From Amycolatopsis sp. 195334CR (GTDB lineage Bacteria > Actinomycetota > Actinomycetes > Mycobacteriales > Pseudonocardiaceae): a stretch of 64,000 bases of DNA. The stretch lies in NCBI RefSeq assembly GCF_017309385.1, contig NZ_JAFJMJ010000001.1, positions 310,001 through 374,000 of the forward strand. Direction: 5' to 3'. Made by a program: the position numbers and the translations under genes. Of the stretch, positions 25,515 through 34,225 are shown piece by piece. The notes beneath the pieces are model-generated. The model had not been told where the DNA came from and made no database searches. It saw only the letters and a program-made list of their open reading frames with translations. The number at the start of each line of letters is the position of its first letter. Within the stretch, counting starts at the first letter, position 1.

Positions 25515-26489
25515 CTAACTGGTTTTCCAGTGCTCCCAGCCGGTTTCCTCGGTCACATGCGGCTTGCCGTCGACGGTCACGCCGGACTCGGGCATGGTCA
25601 CCGCACCGATCCGGCGCCAGCCGGCGGGCAGATCGGCGTGCGGTGGGAAGGTGCCCGCGAGCGCGTGGTCCTCGCCGCCGGTGAGCACCCACTGCTGCGC
25701 GTCGGCCCCGAGCGCGGCAGCCACCTCCTGCAGGCGCTGGTCCGGCTGGAGCGCCTCGGTGCGCACGTCGATGCCGACCCCGGACGCCTTCGCGATGTGC
25801 CCGAGGTCGGACAGCAGGCCGTCGGAGACGTCGATCATCGAGGTGGCCCCGGCCGACGCCGCGGCGGGCCCGGCCGCGTACGGCGGCTCGGGGTAGCGGT
25901 GGGCGTTGACCACCCCGACCGGCGACCGGAAACCGCGGCCGAGCACCATCAGCCCGGACGCCGCCCAGCCCAGCCGCCCGCACACCGCGACCACGTCGCC
26001 GGGGCGGGCCCCCGACCTGGTCACCGGCGGCAGCCCGTTGAGATCACCCAGTGCCGTGATGCTCACCACAAGCGTGTCCGACCGGACCACGTCCCCGCCG
26101 ACCACGCCGATCCCGGCCCGTTCGGCCTCGGCCCACATGCCCTCGGTGATCCCGGTCAGCACCGACGCCGGGGTGTCCCCCGGGCAGGCGAACCCGACCA
26201 GCACGGCACTGGGCAGCGCGCCCATCGCGGCGATGTCGGCCAGGTTCACCGCCACCGCCTTGCGGCCCACCTGCTCCGGCGTCGACCAGTCCAGCCGGAA
26301 GTGCACCCCCTGCACCAGCACGTCGGTGCTGGCCACCACCCGGCCGTCGGGCGCGGCCACCAAAGCGGCGTCGTCCCCCGGCCCGAGCAGCGTGAACGGC
26401 GGCTGCTCCCGGCTCTCGGTGAGCGCGCGGATCAGGCCGAACTCACCCGTCTGCGCCACGGTCTGCTCTTCGGGTGTGTCCCGCGGCAC
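25515..26489 (-). CDS. thiL: thiamine-monophosphate kinase
   Basis: Phosphorylates thiamine monophosphate to the active diphosphate with ATP. 324 residues. Mg/ATP motifs: LLGPGDDAALV near residue 36, STDVLVQGVHFRLDWSTPEQ, NLADIAAMGALPSAVL, GIGVVGGDVVRSD, and the C-terminal IDVSDGLLSDLGHIA. The GTG is fixed by AGGAGG seven bases upstream. It is divergent from the Lrp-like gene; this pair is a conserved actinobacterial neighbourhood. Confidence 0.95.
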   Translation of the reverse strand: MPRDTPEEQTVAQTGEFGLIRALTESREQPPFTLLGPGDDAALVAAPDGRVVASTDVLVQGVHFRLDWSTPEQVGRKAVAVNLADIAAMGALPSAVLVGFACPGDTPASVLTGITEGMWAEAERAGIGVVGGDVVRSDTLVVSITALGDLNGLPPVTRSGARPGDVVAVCGRLGWAASGLMVLGRGFRSPVGVVNAHRYPEPPYAAGPAAASAGATSMIDVSDGLLSDLGHIAKASGVGIDVRTEALQPDQRLQEVAAALGADAQQWVLTGGEDHALAGTFPPHADLPAGWRRIGAVTMPESGVTVDGKPHVTEETGWEHWKTS

Positions 26490-26599
26490 GCCGTTACCTC
26501 CTGACCTCAAATAGTCGGATCCCCTATCGTTCCCTTACTGGGGTACGTTCCTCAGACGTTCCTACCTTGCGCAGCCAGATCCAGACGAAGGGGCACGCC

Positions 26600-26833
26600 G
26601 TGGTCCACGCATACATCCTCATCCAGACCGAGGTCGGCAAGGCCGCGTCCGTCGCGGCGGAGATCTCGGGCATTCCCGGGGTCACCACCTCCGAGGACGT
26701 GACCGGCCCCTACGACGTGATCGTCCGGGCCGCCGCGGACAACGTCGACCAGCTCGGCCAGCTGGTGGTGGCGAAGGTGCAGAACGTGGAGGGGATCACC
26801 CGCACGCTGACCTGCCCCGTGGTGCACCTCTGA
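26600..26833 (+). CDS. stand-alone Lrp/AsnC ligand-binding (RAM) domain protein
   Basis: A 77-residue protein consisting only of the effector-binding RAM domain of Lrp/AsnC regulators: VHAYILIQTEVGKAASVAAEI, VTGPYDVIVRAAADNVDQLG and a C-terminal TRTLTCPVVHL. It lacks the helix-turn-helix, so it cannot bind DNA alone. It may modulate a full-length Lrp-family protein. Such a gene next to thiL is common in actinobacteria. The GTG start gives the standard length. Confidence 0.9.
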   Translation: MVHAYILIQTEVGKAASVAAEISGIPGVTTSEDVTGPYDVIVRAAADNVDQLGQLVVAKVQNVEGITRTLTCPVVHL

Positions 26834-26852
26834 CCCGTGCTGTAGTAGGTCC

Positions 26853-27413
26853 GTGCCCCAGTTCGACACCGAGACCGGTGCCCCGCCCCGGCTGCTGATC
26901 GTGATCGCCGCGACCCTGGCGGTCGCGCTCGCCGCCGGGGTGGCGGTGTTCGGCCTGCTCACCGGCTCGGCCGACGAGCCTGCCCAGGCCGGCGGGACCG
27001 GCCCGCTGCCGCTGGTGCCGGTCCCGGCCCCGCAGTCGGGCGCGCCCGAGTGCGCCACCCTGCTGGCCGCGCTGCCCGGTGAACTGACCTCCAACGGCGA
27101 GAAGCTGGCCAAGCGCGAGCTGGCCCAGCCCGCTCCCCCGTCGACCACCGCCTGGGGCGCCGACCCGATCGTGTTGCGTTGTGGTCTGGACCAGCCGGCC
27201 GAGCTGACCAGGACGGCGCAGCTGCGGGTGATCAACTCCGTGCAGTGGCTGCCGGTGGCGGTGGAGGGCACCACCACCTGGTTCCTCGCCGACCGGGCCG
27301 TGTACGTCGCGCTGACCGTGCCCGACAGCGCCGGAACCGGTCCGCTGCAGGAGATCTCCGACGCGGTCGCCGGCGCGCTGCCGCCGGTCCCGCTGCGCTT
27401 CTCCGACGGTTGA
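26853..27413 (+). CDS. DUF3515 membrane-anchored protein
   Basis: A 186-residue protein with one N-terminal membrane helix (about residues 14-37) and an extracytoplasmic domain containing CATLLAALPGELTSNG and IVLRCGLDQPAELT, the DUF3515 pattern with two conserved cysteines that could form a disulfide. Function unknown. In many actinomycetes it is found between thiL and ddl, as here. GTG start 19 bp after the Lrp-like gene, so co-transcription is likely. Confidence 0.87.
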   Translation: MPQFDTETGAPPRLLIVIAATLAVALAAGVAVFGLLTGSADEPAQAGGTGPLPLVPVPAPQSGAPECATLLAALPGELTSNGEKLAKRELAQPAPPSTTAWGADPIVLRCGLDQPAELTRTAQLRVINSVQWLPVAVEGTTTWFLADRAVYVALTVPDSAGTGPLQEISDAVAGALPPVPLRFSDG

Positions 27414-27477
27414 CCGGAATAGGAACGCTCATTAGCGTGAGTGTTTCCGCCGCCACGCAGGAGACTCGGAGGACTCG

Positions 27478-28446
27478 ATGCGTGCAGGCGTCACCGCAGT
27501 TGTTGTTTCCGCCGCGCTCGCGGCGCTCACCCTTCCCGGCACCGCCTCGGCGGCGGTCGTCACCGTGCAGACCGGCGCGGAGCTGAGCAGCGCACTGTCC
27601 ACAGTGAAGCCGGGCGACACCATCCAGCTGGCCGCGGGCAAGACGTTCACCGGCAACTTCAAGGCACCGGTCAGCGGTACCGCGAGCGCCAGGATCACCC
27701 TGAAGGGCCCGCGCGACGCGGTGCTCAAGGCGTCCGGCGGCCGTGGTCTCGAACTGACCGGCAGCTACTGGAACATAGAGGGCTTCACCATCACCGGCGG
27801 GCAGAAGGGCCTGATGGCGCTGGGCGTGCGCCACACCGTCGTGTCCGGCCTGCGGGTGCACCACATCGGCCACGAGGCCATCCACTTCCAGCACGGCAGC
27901 ACCGACAACGTGGTGCGCGACTCGGAGATCAGCGACACCGGCACGCAGACGCCGGACTACGGCGAGGGCATCTACATCGGCTCGGCGAAGAGCAACTGGC
28001 CGGGCGGTACGCCGGATCGCAGCGACCGCAACAAGGCGCTGGACAACCGGATCGGGCCGAACGTGGCCGCCGAGGCGATCGACGTCAAGGAGGGCACCAG
28101 CGACGGCGAACTGTCCGGCAACACCTTCGACGGCACCGGGCAGCAGGGCGCGAACTCCGGTGACAGCTGGGTGGACGTGAAGGGCAACGGCTACCGCGTG
28201 ACGAACAACAAGGGCAGCAAGGTCTTCGTCACCACCAAGAGCTACGGCGGGTTCGAGGTGCACACGCAGCTGGCCGGCTGGGGCGAGAACAACACCTTCG
28301 CCGGGAACACCGCCGATGTGCAGTCAGCCGGGGCGTACGGCTTCTACATCCACAAGAAGGACCTGGGGAACAAGGTCTGCGCCAGCAACACGGTCACCAA
28401 CGCGGGCAAGGGCTTCAGCAACATCCCCGCCACCGACGGCTGCTGA
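27478..28446 (+). CDS. secreted right-handed beta-helix protein
   Basis: A 322-residue exported protein. Residues 1-26 are a classical signal peptide ending ...PGTASA-A. The rest shows parallel beta-helix coils with repeated asparagine/glycine turns (IEGFTITGGQ, VVSGLRVHHIGHEAIHFQH, VRDSEISDTG). It opens with TGAELSSALSTVKPGDTIQLAAGKTF, as in polysaccharide lyase/chondroitinase B-like proteins. It probably binds or cleaves an acidic polysaccharide outside the cell, but no catalytic set can be assigned. An accessory gene inserted between DUF3515 and ddl. Confidence 0.82.
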   Translation: MRAGVTAVVVSAALAALTLPGTASAAVVTVQTGAELSSALSTVKPGDTIQLAAGKTFTGNFKAPVSGTASARITLKGPRDAVLKASGGRGLELTGSYWNIEGFTITGGQKGLMALGVRHTVVSGLRVHHIGHEAIHFQHGSTDNVVRDSEISDTGTQTPDYGEGIYIGSAKSNWPGGTPDRSDRNKALDNRIGPNVAAEAIDVKEGTSDGELSGNTFDGTGQQGANSGDSWVDVKGNGYRVTNNKGSKVFVTTKSYGGFEVHTQLAGWGENNTFAGNTADVQSAGAYGFYIHKKDLGNKVCASNTVTNAGKGFSNIPATDGC

Positions 28447-28480
28447 GACACACGAGCCGGGTCGGCGGGCTTCGGCGAGG

Positions 28481-28535
28481 TGCAGTGAATGTGGCTTTCA
28501 CTGCGGATTCCGCAGTGAAAGCCACATTCACAGCA
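28481..28535. repeat. palindromic element, copy 3
   Basis: Left arm 28481-28501 and right arm 28515-28535 differ at one position. The 13-nt spacer TGCGGATTCCGCA is itself palindromic, making a nearly continuous 55-bp palindrome. It lies between the convergent beta-helix and ddl genes, 13 bp from the ddl stop. Confidence 0.9.
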
Positions 28536-28548
28536 TGGGCCGGAAGGG

Positions 28549-29640
28549 TCAGCGGAGGCCGGTGCCGCGGGCCAGGGCGGTGTCGACCAAAGTGGACAGC
28601 AGGGTCGGGTAGTCCACCCCGGTCACCGCCCACATCTTCGGGTAGGCCGAGGTGGTGGTGAAGCCGGGCATGGTGTTCACCTCGTTGATGGTGAGCGTGC
28701 CGTCGGCGCCGACGAAGAAGTCCACCCTGGCCAGGCCCTGGCAGTCCAGCGCGTGGAAGGCGGCCACCGCCATCTCCCGCAGGCGTTCGGTCACCTGGTC
28801 GTCCAGCTTCGCCGGGATGTCCAGCTCCGCGGCCTCGCCGAGGTACTTGGTTTCGAAGTCGTACCAGGCGCTTTCGTCCGTGGCCAGCACGCGGATCTCG
28901 GCGGGCAGCGAGGCTTCGACCCGCCCGTCGGGGAACTCCAGCACCCCGCACTCGACCTCGCGGCCGACCACCGCGGCCTCCACCAGCACCTTCGGGTCGG
29001 TCTCGCGGGCCAGCGCGATCGCGGCGTCCAGCTGGGACCAGTCGGTCACCTTGCTGATCCCGATCGAGGACCCGGCCCTGGCCGGCTTCACGAACACCGG
29101 CAGGCCGAGGCGTTCGCGCTCGGCTTCGGGCAAAGTGGACTGTCCACGCCGGAGCACCGCGTAGTCGCCGCCGGGCAGGCCCTCGGCGGCGAGCAGCTTC
29201 TTGGCGAACTCCTTGTCCATCGCGGTGGCGCTGGCGAGCACGCCCGCCCCCACGTACGGCACGTCGGCCAGTTCCAGCAGGCCCTGGATGGTGCCGTCCT
29301 CACCGAAGGCGCCGTGCAGCACCGGGAAGATCACGTCCACCGCGCCGATCGCGTCCACCCCGGCGTCCAGCGACACCAGTTCGCGGCTGGTCCGGTCGCC
29401 GGTGAGCACCAGGCTCCGCCCCTCGGACACCACGGGCAGCCGGTCGCCGTCGATCCGCAGGCGCTCCGGGTCGCTCGTGCCGAGCACCCAGCCGCCCTCG
29501 CGGGTGATGCCGATGGGCACGATCTCGAACCGCTCGGGGTCCAGGTTCGCCAGCACACTGCCCGCCGAAACGCAGGAGATGGTGTGCTCGGTGCTGCGGC
29601 CGCCGAACACCACGGCGACCCGCGTCTTGGCTGGGCTCAT
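28549..29640 (-). CDS. ddl: D-alanine--D-alanine ligase
   Basis: ATP-grasp ligase (363 residues) that makes the D-Ala-D-Ala end of peptidoglycan precursors. The N-terminus [19 protein letters not shown] is typical. [16 protein letters not shown] and [21 protein letters not shown] are the ATP-grasp and omega segments. The substrate-selecting loop [17 protein letters not shown] matches D-Ala-D-Ala ligases; I see no VanA-type D-lactate features. ATG start. It follows the MocR gene by 6 bp on the same strand. Confidence 0.95.
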   Translation of the reverse strand: MSPAKTRVAVVFGGRSTEHTISCVSAGSVLANLDPERFEIVPIGITREGGWVLGTSDPERLRIDGDRLPVVSEGRSLVLTGDRTSRELVSLDAGVDAIGAVDVIFPVLHGAFGEDGTIQGLLELADVPYVGAGVLASATAMDKEFAKKLLAAEGLPGGDYAVLRRGQSTLPEAERERLGLPVFVKPARAGSSIGISKVTDWSQLDAAIALARETDPKVLVEAAVVGREVECGVLEFPDGRVEASLPAEIRVLATDESAWYDFETKYLGEAAELDIPAKLDDQVTERLREMAVAAFHALDCQGLARVDFFVGADGTLTINEVNTMPGFTTTSAYPKMWAVTGVDYPTLLSTLVDTALARGTGLR

Positions 29641-29646
29641 GGGGCG

Positions 29647-31047
29647 TCACCCTACCGGGCGCTTGTGGATCACCCCGGGCCGCAGTAGGCCGACCAGCGC
29701 ATCCAGCGCGTCGGCCAGTGCTTCGCGGGAACAACCCGAGTAGGCCAGCGGGATCCCGTACGCGGTCGGCGTCCCGGCGAAGTGCCGCCCGAGGCGGTCG
29801 AGCCGGATGCCCGCGGCCTCGGCGGCCTCCACCTTGTCGCGTTCCTCGGCGGCCGAGTCCAGCGGGACCACCAGGTGCGCGCCCGCGTCGTCGCCGAGCA
29901 CCGGGATGCCACCGGCGTACAGCGCACTGGTCAGCATGGACCGCCGCTCGGACAGCTCGCGCCGGAGTTTCCGCAGGTGACGGCCCAGATCACCGTGGCG
30001 GGCCAGTTCGATCAGCACCCGTTGCCCGGCTGGTGACGGCCGCGTGCCGACGCGGTCGCGGTACTCCAGCACCGCCGCGGCCACCTCGGGCGGCGCGACC
30101 ATCCACCCGGCACCGAGCGTGGGCGTGAGGATCTTGCTGGTGGTGCCCAGGTGCACCACCACGTCCGGGGCGAGCGCGGCGAGCAGCGGCAACGGCGCCA
30201 CGTCGAACCGCAGTTCCCCGTCGTAGTCGTCCTCGATCAGCAGGAAGTCCTCCGCGCGCGCCCGTTCGACCAGTTGCACTCGCCGGGCCGCGCTCATCCG
30301 GCTGCCCATCGGGTACTGGTGCGCCGGTGAGCAGTAGACCGCCCGCAGCCCGCGCGGCACGGCGTCCGGGCGCAGGCCCTCCCCGTCCACCGGCAACGGC
30401 ACCGTCTTCAGCCCGGTGCTGGTCAGCGCCTGCACGGCCCGCTGGTAACCGGGTTCTTCCACACCGACCACGTCACCGGGCCGGAAGAGCGCGCCGGCGA
30501 TCTCGATCACCGCGGCCGTGGTGCCCGAGGTGGCCAGCACGGAATCAGTGCCCGCCGAGAGCCCGCGGTGGCGGAGCAGGTGCTCGACGATCACCGCGCG
30601 GTAGTCGAACAGCCCGGCCCGGTGCGCCCTGGACAACGGCGGCGCGTCGGCGGCGGCCCGCCAGGCCCGGCGCCAGGCGGCGCGGTCGAGGCCGTCGGCC
30701 CACGGCACGCCGGGACTGAGGTCGAGCAGGTCGGGGCGGCCCGGCGCCTCGCCGATGACCAGCCCGCGGGCGGGCCGGTCGCGCGGTGGCGAGGTGGTCA
30801 CGTAGGTGCCGGAGCCGTGGCGGCCGGCGATCCAGCCTTCGGCGTGCAGTTGCTCGTACGCCGCCGAGGTCACCGTCCGGCTGACGCCGAGGCGGTTGGC
30901 CAGCGCGCGGGTGGACGGGAGCCGGTCGCCGCCGCGCAGGTGCCCGGTGGCGGCCGACTCGCGCAGGGCGTCGGCGAGCTGGACGGCGAGCGGGGTGCCG
31001 CTCCGGCGGTCGAGGCGCACCGGGAGCGCGGTGTCGGAGTACGGCAA
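29647..31047 (-). CDS. MocR/PdxR-type PLP-dependent regulator
   Basis: A 466-residue MocR regulator: an N-terminal GntR winged helix (LRGGDRLPSTRALANRLGVSRTVTSAAYEQL, within residues 38-70) fused to a fold-type I aminotransferase domain with the PLP lysine in LGTTSKILTPTLGAGWM. The TTG start follows AAGAGG. It is divergent from a PNPOx-like gene across a 69-bp gap with an inverted repeat, the usual layout for a MocR and its target. It may sense PLP or a vitamin B6 compound; that is inference. Confidence 0.88.
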   Translation of the reverse strand: MPYSDTALPVRLDRRSGTPLAVQLADALRESAATGHLRGGDRLPSTRALANRLGVSRTVTSAAYEQLHAEGWIAGRHGSGTYVTTSPPRDRPARGLVIGEAPGRPDLLDLSPGVPWADGLDRAAWRRAWRAAADAPPLSRAHRAGLFDYRAVIVEHLLRHRGLSAGTDSVLATSGTTAAVIEIAGALFRPGDVVGVEEPGYQRAVQALTSTGLKTVPLPVDGEGLRPDAVPRGLRAVYCSPAHQYPMGSRMSAARRVQLVERARAEDFLLIEDDYDGELRFDVAPLPLLAALAPDVVVHLGTTSKILTPTLGAGWMVAPPEVAAAVLEYRDRVGTRPSPAGQRVLIELARHGDLGRHLRKLRRELSERRSMLTSALYAGGIPVLGDDAGAHLVVPLDSAAEERDKVEAAEAAGIRLDRLGRHFAGTPTAYGIPLAYSGCSREALADALDALVGLLRPGVIHKRPVG

Positions 31048-31096
31048 AGTGGCCTCTTCGAACTGGCTGGCAATTGGCCATTCAATGATGCCACTT
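31047..31096. promoter_or_regulatory. candidate MocR operator region
   Basis: AAGTGGC (31047-31053) and its complement GCCACTT (31090-31096) flank the motif GGCAATTGGCC at 31069-31079. Nearly the same motif, GGCAACTGGCC, occurs before the second MocR gene at 57963-57973. Confidence 0.5.
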
Positions 31097-31116
31097 GCCT
31101 GGGACAGGCTGGCGGT

Positions 31117-31782
31117 ATGACCCCATTGTCACCCACCCCGCGCAGCACCATCACCCGCAAGAAGGATCGCGGCCGCAGTGACCGCGCCGACCTGTACGCG
31201 GTGCTCGACGAGGGCCTGGTCTGCCACCTCGGGCTGGTGCTGAACGGCTCGCCGCTGGTGCTGCCGACCGGCTACGGCCGCGACGGGGACACGCTCTACC
31301 TGCACGGATCCACCGGTTCACCGAGCATGCGGGCGGCCGCGCCCGAGGTCGACGTCTGCGTGACGGTGACGCTGGTCGACGCCGTCGTGTACGCGCGTTC
31401 GATCAACGACCACTCGATGAACTACCGCAGCGCCGTGGTGCACGGGCGGGCGCGCCAGCTCTCCGGCGACGAGAAGTGGCACGGCCTGCACGTGCTCACC
31501 GACCACCTCGCGCCCGGTTCGTGGGAGCACGCACGGGACGTCAACGCCAAGGAGTTCGCCGCGGTTTCGGTGCTCGCGCTCGACCTGGCGGAGGCGTCGG
31601 TGAAGGTGCGCGACGTCGGCGTGGTCGACGAACCGTCCGATGTGGAGGCCGACGCCGCCTGGGCGGGCGTGCTGCCGGTCCGGACCTCGTTCGGCCCGCC
31701 CGAGACCGACCCGGAGTGCTCGGTCCCGGTGCCCGCTCACGTGTCGGCGCGGGTGGGCCCGTCGACGAAGCTGCCGCGGTAG
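31117..31782 (+). CDS. pyridoxamine 5'-phosphate oxidase-family (FMN split-barrel) protein
   Basis: A 221-residue flavin-binding split-barrel protein. HLGLVLNGSPLVLPTGYGRDGDTLYLHGST, read in two halves, is the start of the barrel; SINDHSMNYRSAVVHGRARQ is the FMN/dimer region of the nitroimidazole-reductase-like PNPOx subgroup. The ATG has an AGG-containing site. It is divergent from the MocR gene, which probably controls it. Its 3' end overlaps the convergent cysteine-dioxygenase-like gene by 46 bp. The substrate is unknown; true PdxH activity is not implied. Confidence 0.85.
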   Translation: MTPLSPTPRSTITRKKDRGRSDRADLYAVLDEGLVCHLGLVLNGSPLVLPTGYGRDGDTLYLHGSTGSPSMRAAAPEVDVCVTVTLVDAVVYARSINDHSMNYRSAVVHGRARQLSGDEKWHGLHVLTDHLAPGSWEHARDVNAKEFAAVSVLALDLAEASVKVRDVGVVDEPSDVEADAAWAGVLPVRTSFGPPETDPECSVPVPAHVSARVGPSTKLPR

Positions 31783-32225
31783 CTGCGCATCGCCCGGCCG
31801 CCGGAGCGGTAGACGTGCACGCTGATCGCGGGATCGGCGCCGGGGTTGCGCACGTGGTGGACGTAACCGGGGGCGAACACCCGCGACTGGCCCGCGACCA
31901 GCGGGTGCACCTCGGTGACCACCCGGCCGTCGGCGGCGGTCCGGCTGACCGTCTCGGTCAGCGCGCCGGTGACCACGGTGAACGCCCCGGTGGACTCGAC
32001 GTGGTCGTGCAGGTCGGTCTGCTGGCCGGGCAGCCAGCTCATCAGCCAGATCTCCTGCTCCTCGTCACGGGCGATGAGCGCGGAGAACCGCTGGTCGGGG
32101 TCGTAGCGCAGCAGGTGGCGCCAGCGGTCGCGGTCGTGGGCGTACTCGAGCGCGACGCGCACGGGGTGGCGCTGCTGAACGGTGTTCTCGGCCAGGGCGA
32201 CGGTGTTGTCCGGAACGGCGAACAT
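31737..32225 (-). CDS. cysteine dioxygenase-family cupin
   Basis: A 162-residue cupin of the cysteine dioxygenase type, which oxidises cysteine to cysteine sulfinate. The Fe ligands are visible: His73 and His75 in TDLHDHVESTGAF, and His123 in PGYVHHVRNPG. The ATG follows AAAGGAC. A poly-cysteine leader ORF starts 128 bp upstream and ends 44 bp before the ATG, which strongly suggests cysteine-linked translational control. Related thiol dioxygenases (for example 3-mercaptopropionate dioxygenase) cannot be excluded. It overlaps the convergent PNPOx gene by 46 bp. Confidence 0.87.
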   Translation of the reverse strand: MFAVPDNTVALAENTVQQRHPVRVALEYAHDRDRWRHLLRYDPDQRFSALIARDEEQEIWLMSWLPGQQTDLHDHVESTGAFTVVTGALTETVSRTAADGRVVTEVHPLVAGQSRVFAPGYVHHVRNPGADPAISVHVYRSGGRAMRSYRGSFVDGPTRADT

Positions 32226-32269
32226 GGCTGTTTTGTCCTTTGTGGGTGTCGTGGCGGCTGGAAGCGACG

Positions 32270-32353
32270 TCAGCGGCAACAACACGAACACAGCGCGAAG
32301 ACACGGGGCTGGCCGGAACGGCTCGCTCGCACGGTGGTCTCACGCATCAGCAC
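32270..32353 (-). CDS. poly-cysteine leader peptide upstream of the thiol dioxygenase gene
   Basis: A small ORF of 27 residues from GTG 32353 (or 25 from ATG 32347) that ends LCSCCCR-stop. Similar short leaderless ORFs with terminal cysteine runs act as cysteine-responsive attenuators in mycobacteria: ribosomes slow at the Cys codons when Cys-tRNA is scarce and expose the downstream ribosome site. Promoter spacing puts the transcription start close to the GTG, consistent with leaderless translation. The Cys-codon segment TGTTCGTG can pair with CCACGACA just before the downstream ribosome site. Function here is inferred. Confidence 0.72.
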   Translation of the reverse strand: MLMRETTVRASRSGQPRVFALCSCCCR

Positions 32354-32360
32354 ACCACGC

Positions 32361-32389
32361 AGCGAAGCAGGCCGTCCCGCCCCGGTCAA
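32361..32389 (-). promoter_or_regulatory. candidate promoter of the leader/thiol dioxygenase transcript
   Basis: TTGACC (complement of 32384-32389) and TTCGCT (complement of 32361-32366) are separated by 17 bp. Seven bases further is the G of the leader GTG at 32353. The -35 is good and the -10 weak. Confidence 0.5.
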
Positions 32390-32414
32390 CCGCGTCCCAC
32401 CCAGTGGGCGCCGG

Positions 32415-33425
32415 TCAGGACCACTCGTGCTTGCGGGTCCGGCCCAGCAGCTCGGCGCCCAGCCGGCGGGGGTCCTCACCGCCGTGGCACACCCGGTGCA
32501 TGGCGTCGGTGATCGGCATGTCGACCCCGAGGCTCGACGCGAGCTCCCGGATCGACGTGCACGACTTCACCCCCTCGGCCACCTGACCGCCGACGGCTTC
32601 CTGCGCCTGCGCGACCGACTCGCCCCGGCCCAGCCGTTCCCCGAAGGTCCGGTTCCGGGACAGCGGCGAGGAGCAGGTGGCGACCAGGTCCCCCACCCCG
32701 GCCAGGCCGGCGAAGGTCAGCGGGTCGGCGCCCATCTTCGTGCCGAGCCGCGCCATTTCGGCCAGTCCCCGGGTGATCAACGTCGCCGAGGTGTTGGCGC
32801 CGAGGCCGAGCCCGGAGGCCATGCCGCAGCTCAGTGCGATCACGTTCTTGCACGCGCCGCCCAGCTCGCAGCCCACCACGTCGGTGTTCGTGTACGGCCG
32901 GAAGTACCCGGTCGAGCAGGCCCGCTGCACGGCGATCGCGCGCTCGTGGTCGGCGCACGCGACCACCGCGCCGGCCGGCTGCTCCTGCGCGATCTCCTTG
33001 GCCAGGTTCGGCCCGGAGACCACCACCACCTGACCGTCCGGCACGCCGGCGATCTCGGTGATCACCTCGCTCATCCGCTTCAGCGTGCCCAGCTCGACGC
33101 CCTTGGCCAGGCTGACCAGCACCGCGTCGGCGGGCAGCAGGCCGCGCCACGCGGTCAGGTTCGCCCGCAGGCTCTGGCTCGGCACGGCCAGCACCACCGC
33201 GTGGGCCCCGTCGAGGGCGGCGGCCGGGTCGGCGGTGGCGGTGACCCGCGCGGGCAGCGCGACCCCCGGCAGGTAGCCGTCGTTGGTGCCCGCCTCGGTG
33301 ATCTCGGCCGCGACCTCGGGGCGGCGCGCCCACATCGTCACGTCGCGCCCGGCGTCACCGAGCACCTTGGCGAAGGTGGTGCCCCACGAACCGGCACCGA
33401 GCACGGTGACCCGCTGGATGTCCAT
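32415..33425 (-). CDS. gpsA: glycerol-3-phosphate dehydrogenase [NAD(P)+]
   Basis: Reduces dihydroxyacetone phosphate to sn-glycerol 3-phosphate, the backbone for phospholipids. 336 residues. The dinucleotide loop is [17 protein letters not shown] at the N-terminus. [15 protein letters not shown], the catalytic lysine region [21 protein letters not shown] and [20 protein letters not shown] are conserved. It follows plsC by 7 bp on the same strand, so the two enzymes that make and acylate glycerol phosphate are co-transcribed. Confidence 0.96.
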   Translation of the reverse strand: MDIQRVTVLGAGSWGTTFAKVLGDAGRDVTMWARRPEVAAEITEAGTNDGYLPGVALPARVTATADPAAALDGAHAVVLAVPSQSLRANLTAWRGLLPADAVLVSLAKGVELGTLKRMSEVITEIAGVPDGQVVVVSGPNLAKEIAQEQPAGAVVACADHERAIAVQRACSTGYFRPYTNTDVVGCELGGACKNVIALSCGMASGLGLGANTSATLITRGLAEMARLGTKMGADPLTFAGLAGVGDLVATCSSPLSRNRTFGERLGRGESVAQAQEAVGGQVAEGVKSCTSIRELASSLGVDMPITDAMHRVCHGGEDPRRLGAELLGRTRKHEWS

Positions 33426-33432
33426 ACCGGCC

Positions 33433-34131
33433 TCAGTCCTCGTCGGGGCGGGTGGCGGGCGGCTGCTCCCCGCGCACCTCGGCCAGCAGTCCGGTCACCG
33501 CGTCCATCATCACGTCGGTGACCTCGCGCAGCACCTTCGCGCCGAGCGGGCGGCCGCGGTAGGCGGACAGGTCGAGCGGCTCCCCCACCGAGTGGATCAC
33601 CCGCTTGCGCGGGAACGGCCGGAACTTCTTGGTGTAGCCGTTGAGGATCTCGTGCGTGCCCCAGCGCGCGATCGGGATCACCGGCACGTCGTTCTCCATC
33701 GCCAGCCGCGCCGCCCCGGTGTAGGACCGCTTCGGCCAGACCGCCGGGTCCTTGGTGATCGTGCCCTCGGGGTAGATCACCACCACCTTGCCGTCGCGCA
33801 GCGCCTGGTGCGCCGCGCGCAGGCTGTCACCGGCGCTGGAGGAACCGCGGTAGACCGGGATGCCGCCCGAGCCGACCAGGATCTTGCCGAGCACCGGCGT
33901 GCGGGTCAGGCTCTCCTTCGCCATGAACCGCGGCACGCGCCGGTTGCGGTGCACCAGCACGGCGTCGACCACCGGGTCGAAGTGGGAGATGTGGTTGAGC
34001 ACCAGCAGGGCGCCCCCGGTGCGGGGGATGCGCTCGGTGTGCCGGTAGTCCCGCCTGCCGAGCAGGGTCAGCGGGTAGAACAGCGCCGCGGCGGTCCCCA
34101 CCCAGAAACCGCCCTTTTCCCGATCGGCCAA
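33433..34131 (-). CDS. plsC: 1-acyl-sn-glycerol-3-phosphate acyltransferase
   Basis: Membrane-associated acyltransferase of phosphatidic acid synthesis, 232 residues. The catalytic HxxxxD motif is [13 protein letters not shown] near residue 48, the second block FMAKESL, and the glycerophosphate-binding YPEGTITKD near residue 119. The start is a TTG directly supported by GGAGGAG; a long upstream open frame is an antisense artefact over fbiD. Directly upstream of gpsA. Confidence 0.93.
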   Translation of the reverse strand: MADREKGGFWVGTAAALFYPLTLLGRRDYRHTERIPRTGGALLVLNHISHFDPVVDAVLVHRNRRVPRFMAKESLTRTPVLGKILVGSGGIPVYRGSSSAGDSLRAAHQALRDGKVVVIYPEGTITKDPAVWPKRSYTGAARLAMENDVPVIPIARWGTHEILNGYTKKFRPFPRKRVIHSVGEPLDLSAYRGRPLGAKVLREVTDVMMDAVTGLLAEVRGEQPPATRPDED

Positions 34132-34225
34132 AACTCCTCCTCGTTCCGGTATCCCCGCTGATCCTGCCTCCCACCGCGTCACAGAGGTAGGGCGGGTCGG
34201 GGCAGTCAGGGGTAGAAAGGAGGGC

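Noticed and set aside
28549..29640. Vancomycin-resistance-type D-Ala-D-Lac ligase
   Set aside because: The loop DFETKYLGE and the lack of vanH/vanX neighbours fit an ordinary housekeeping Ddl.
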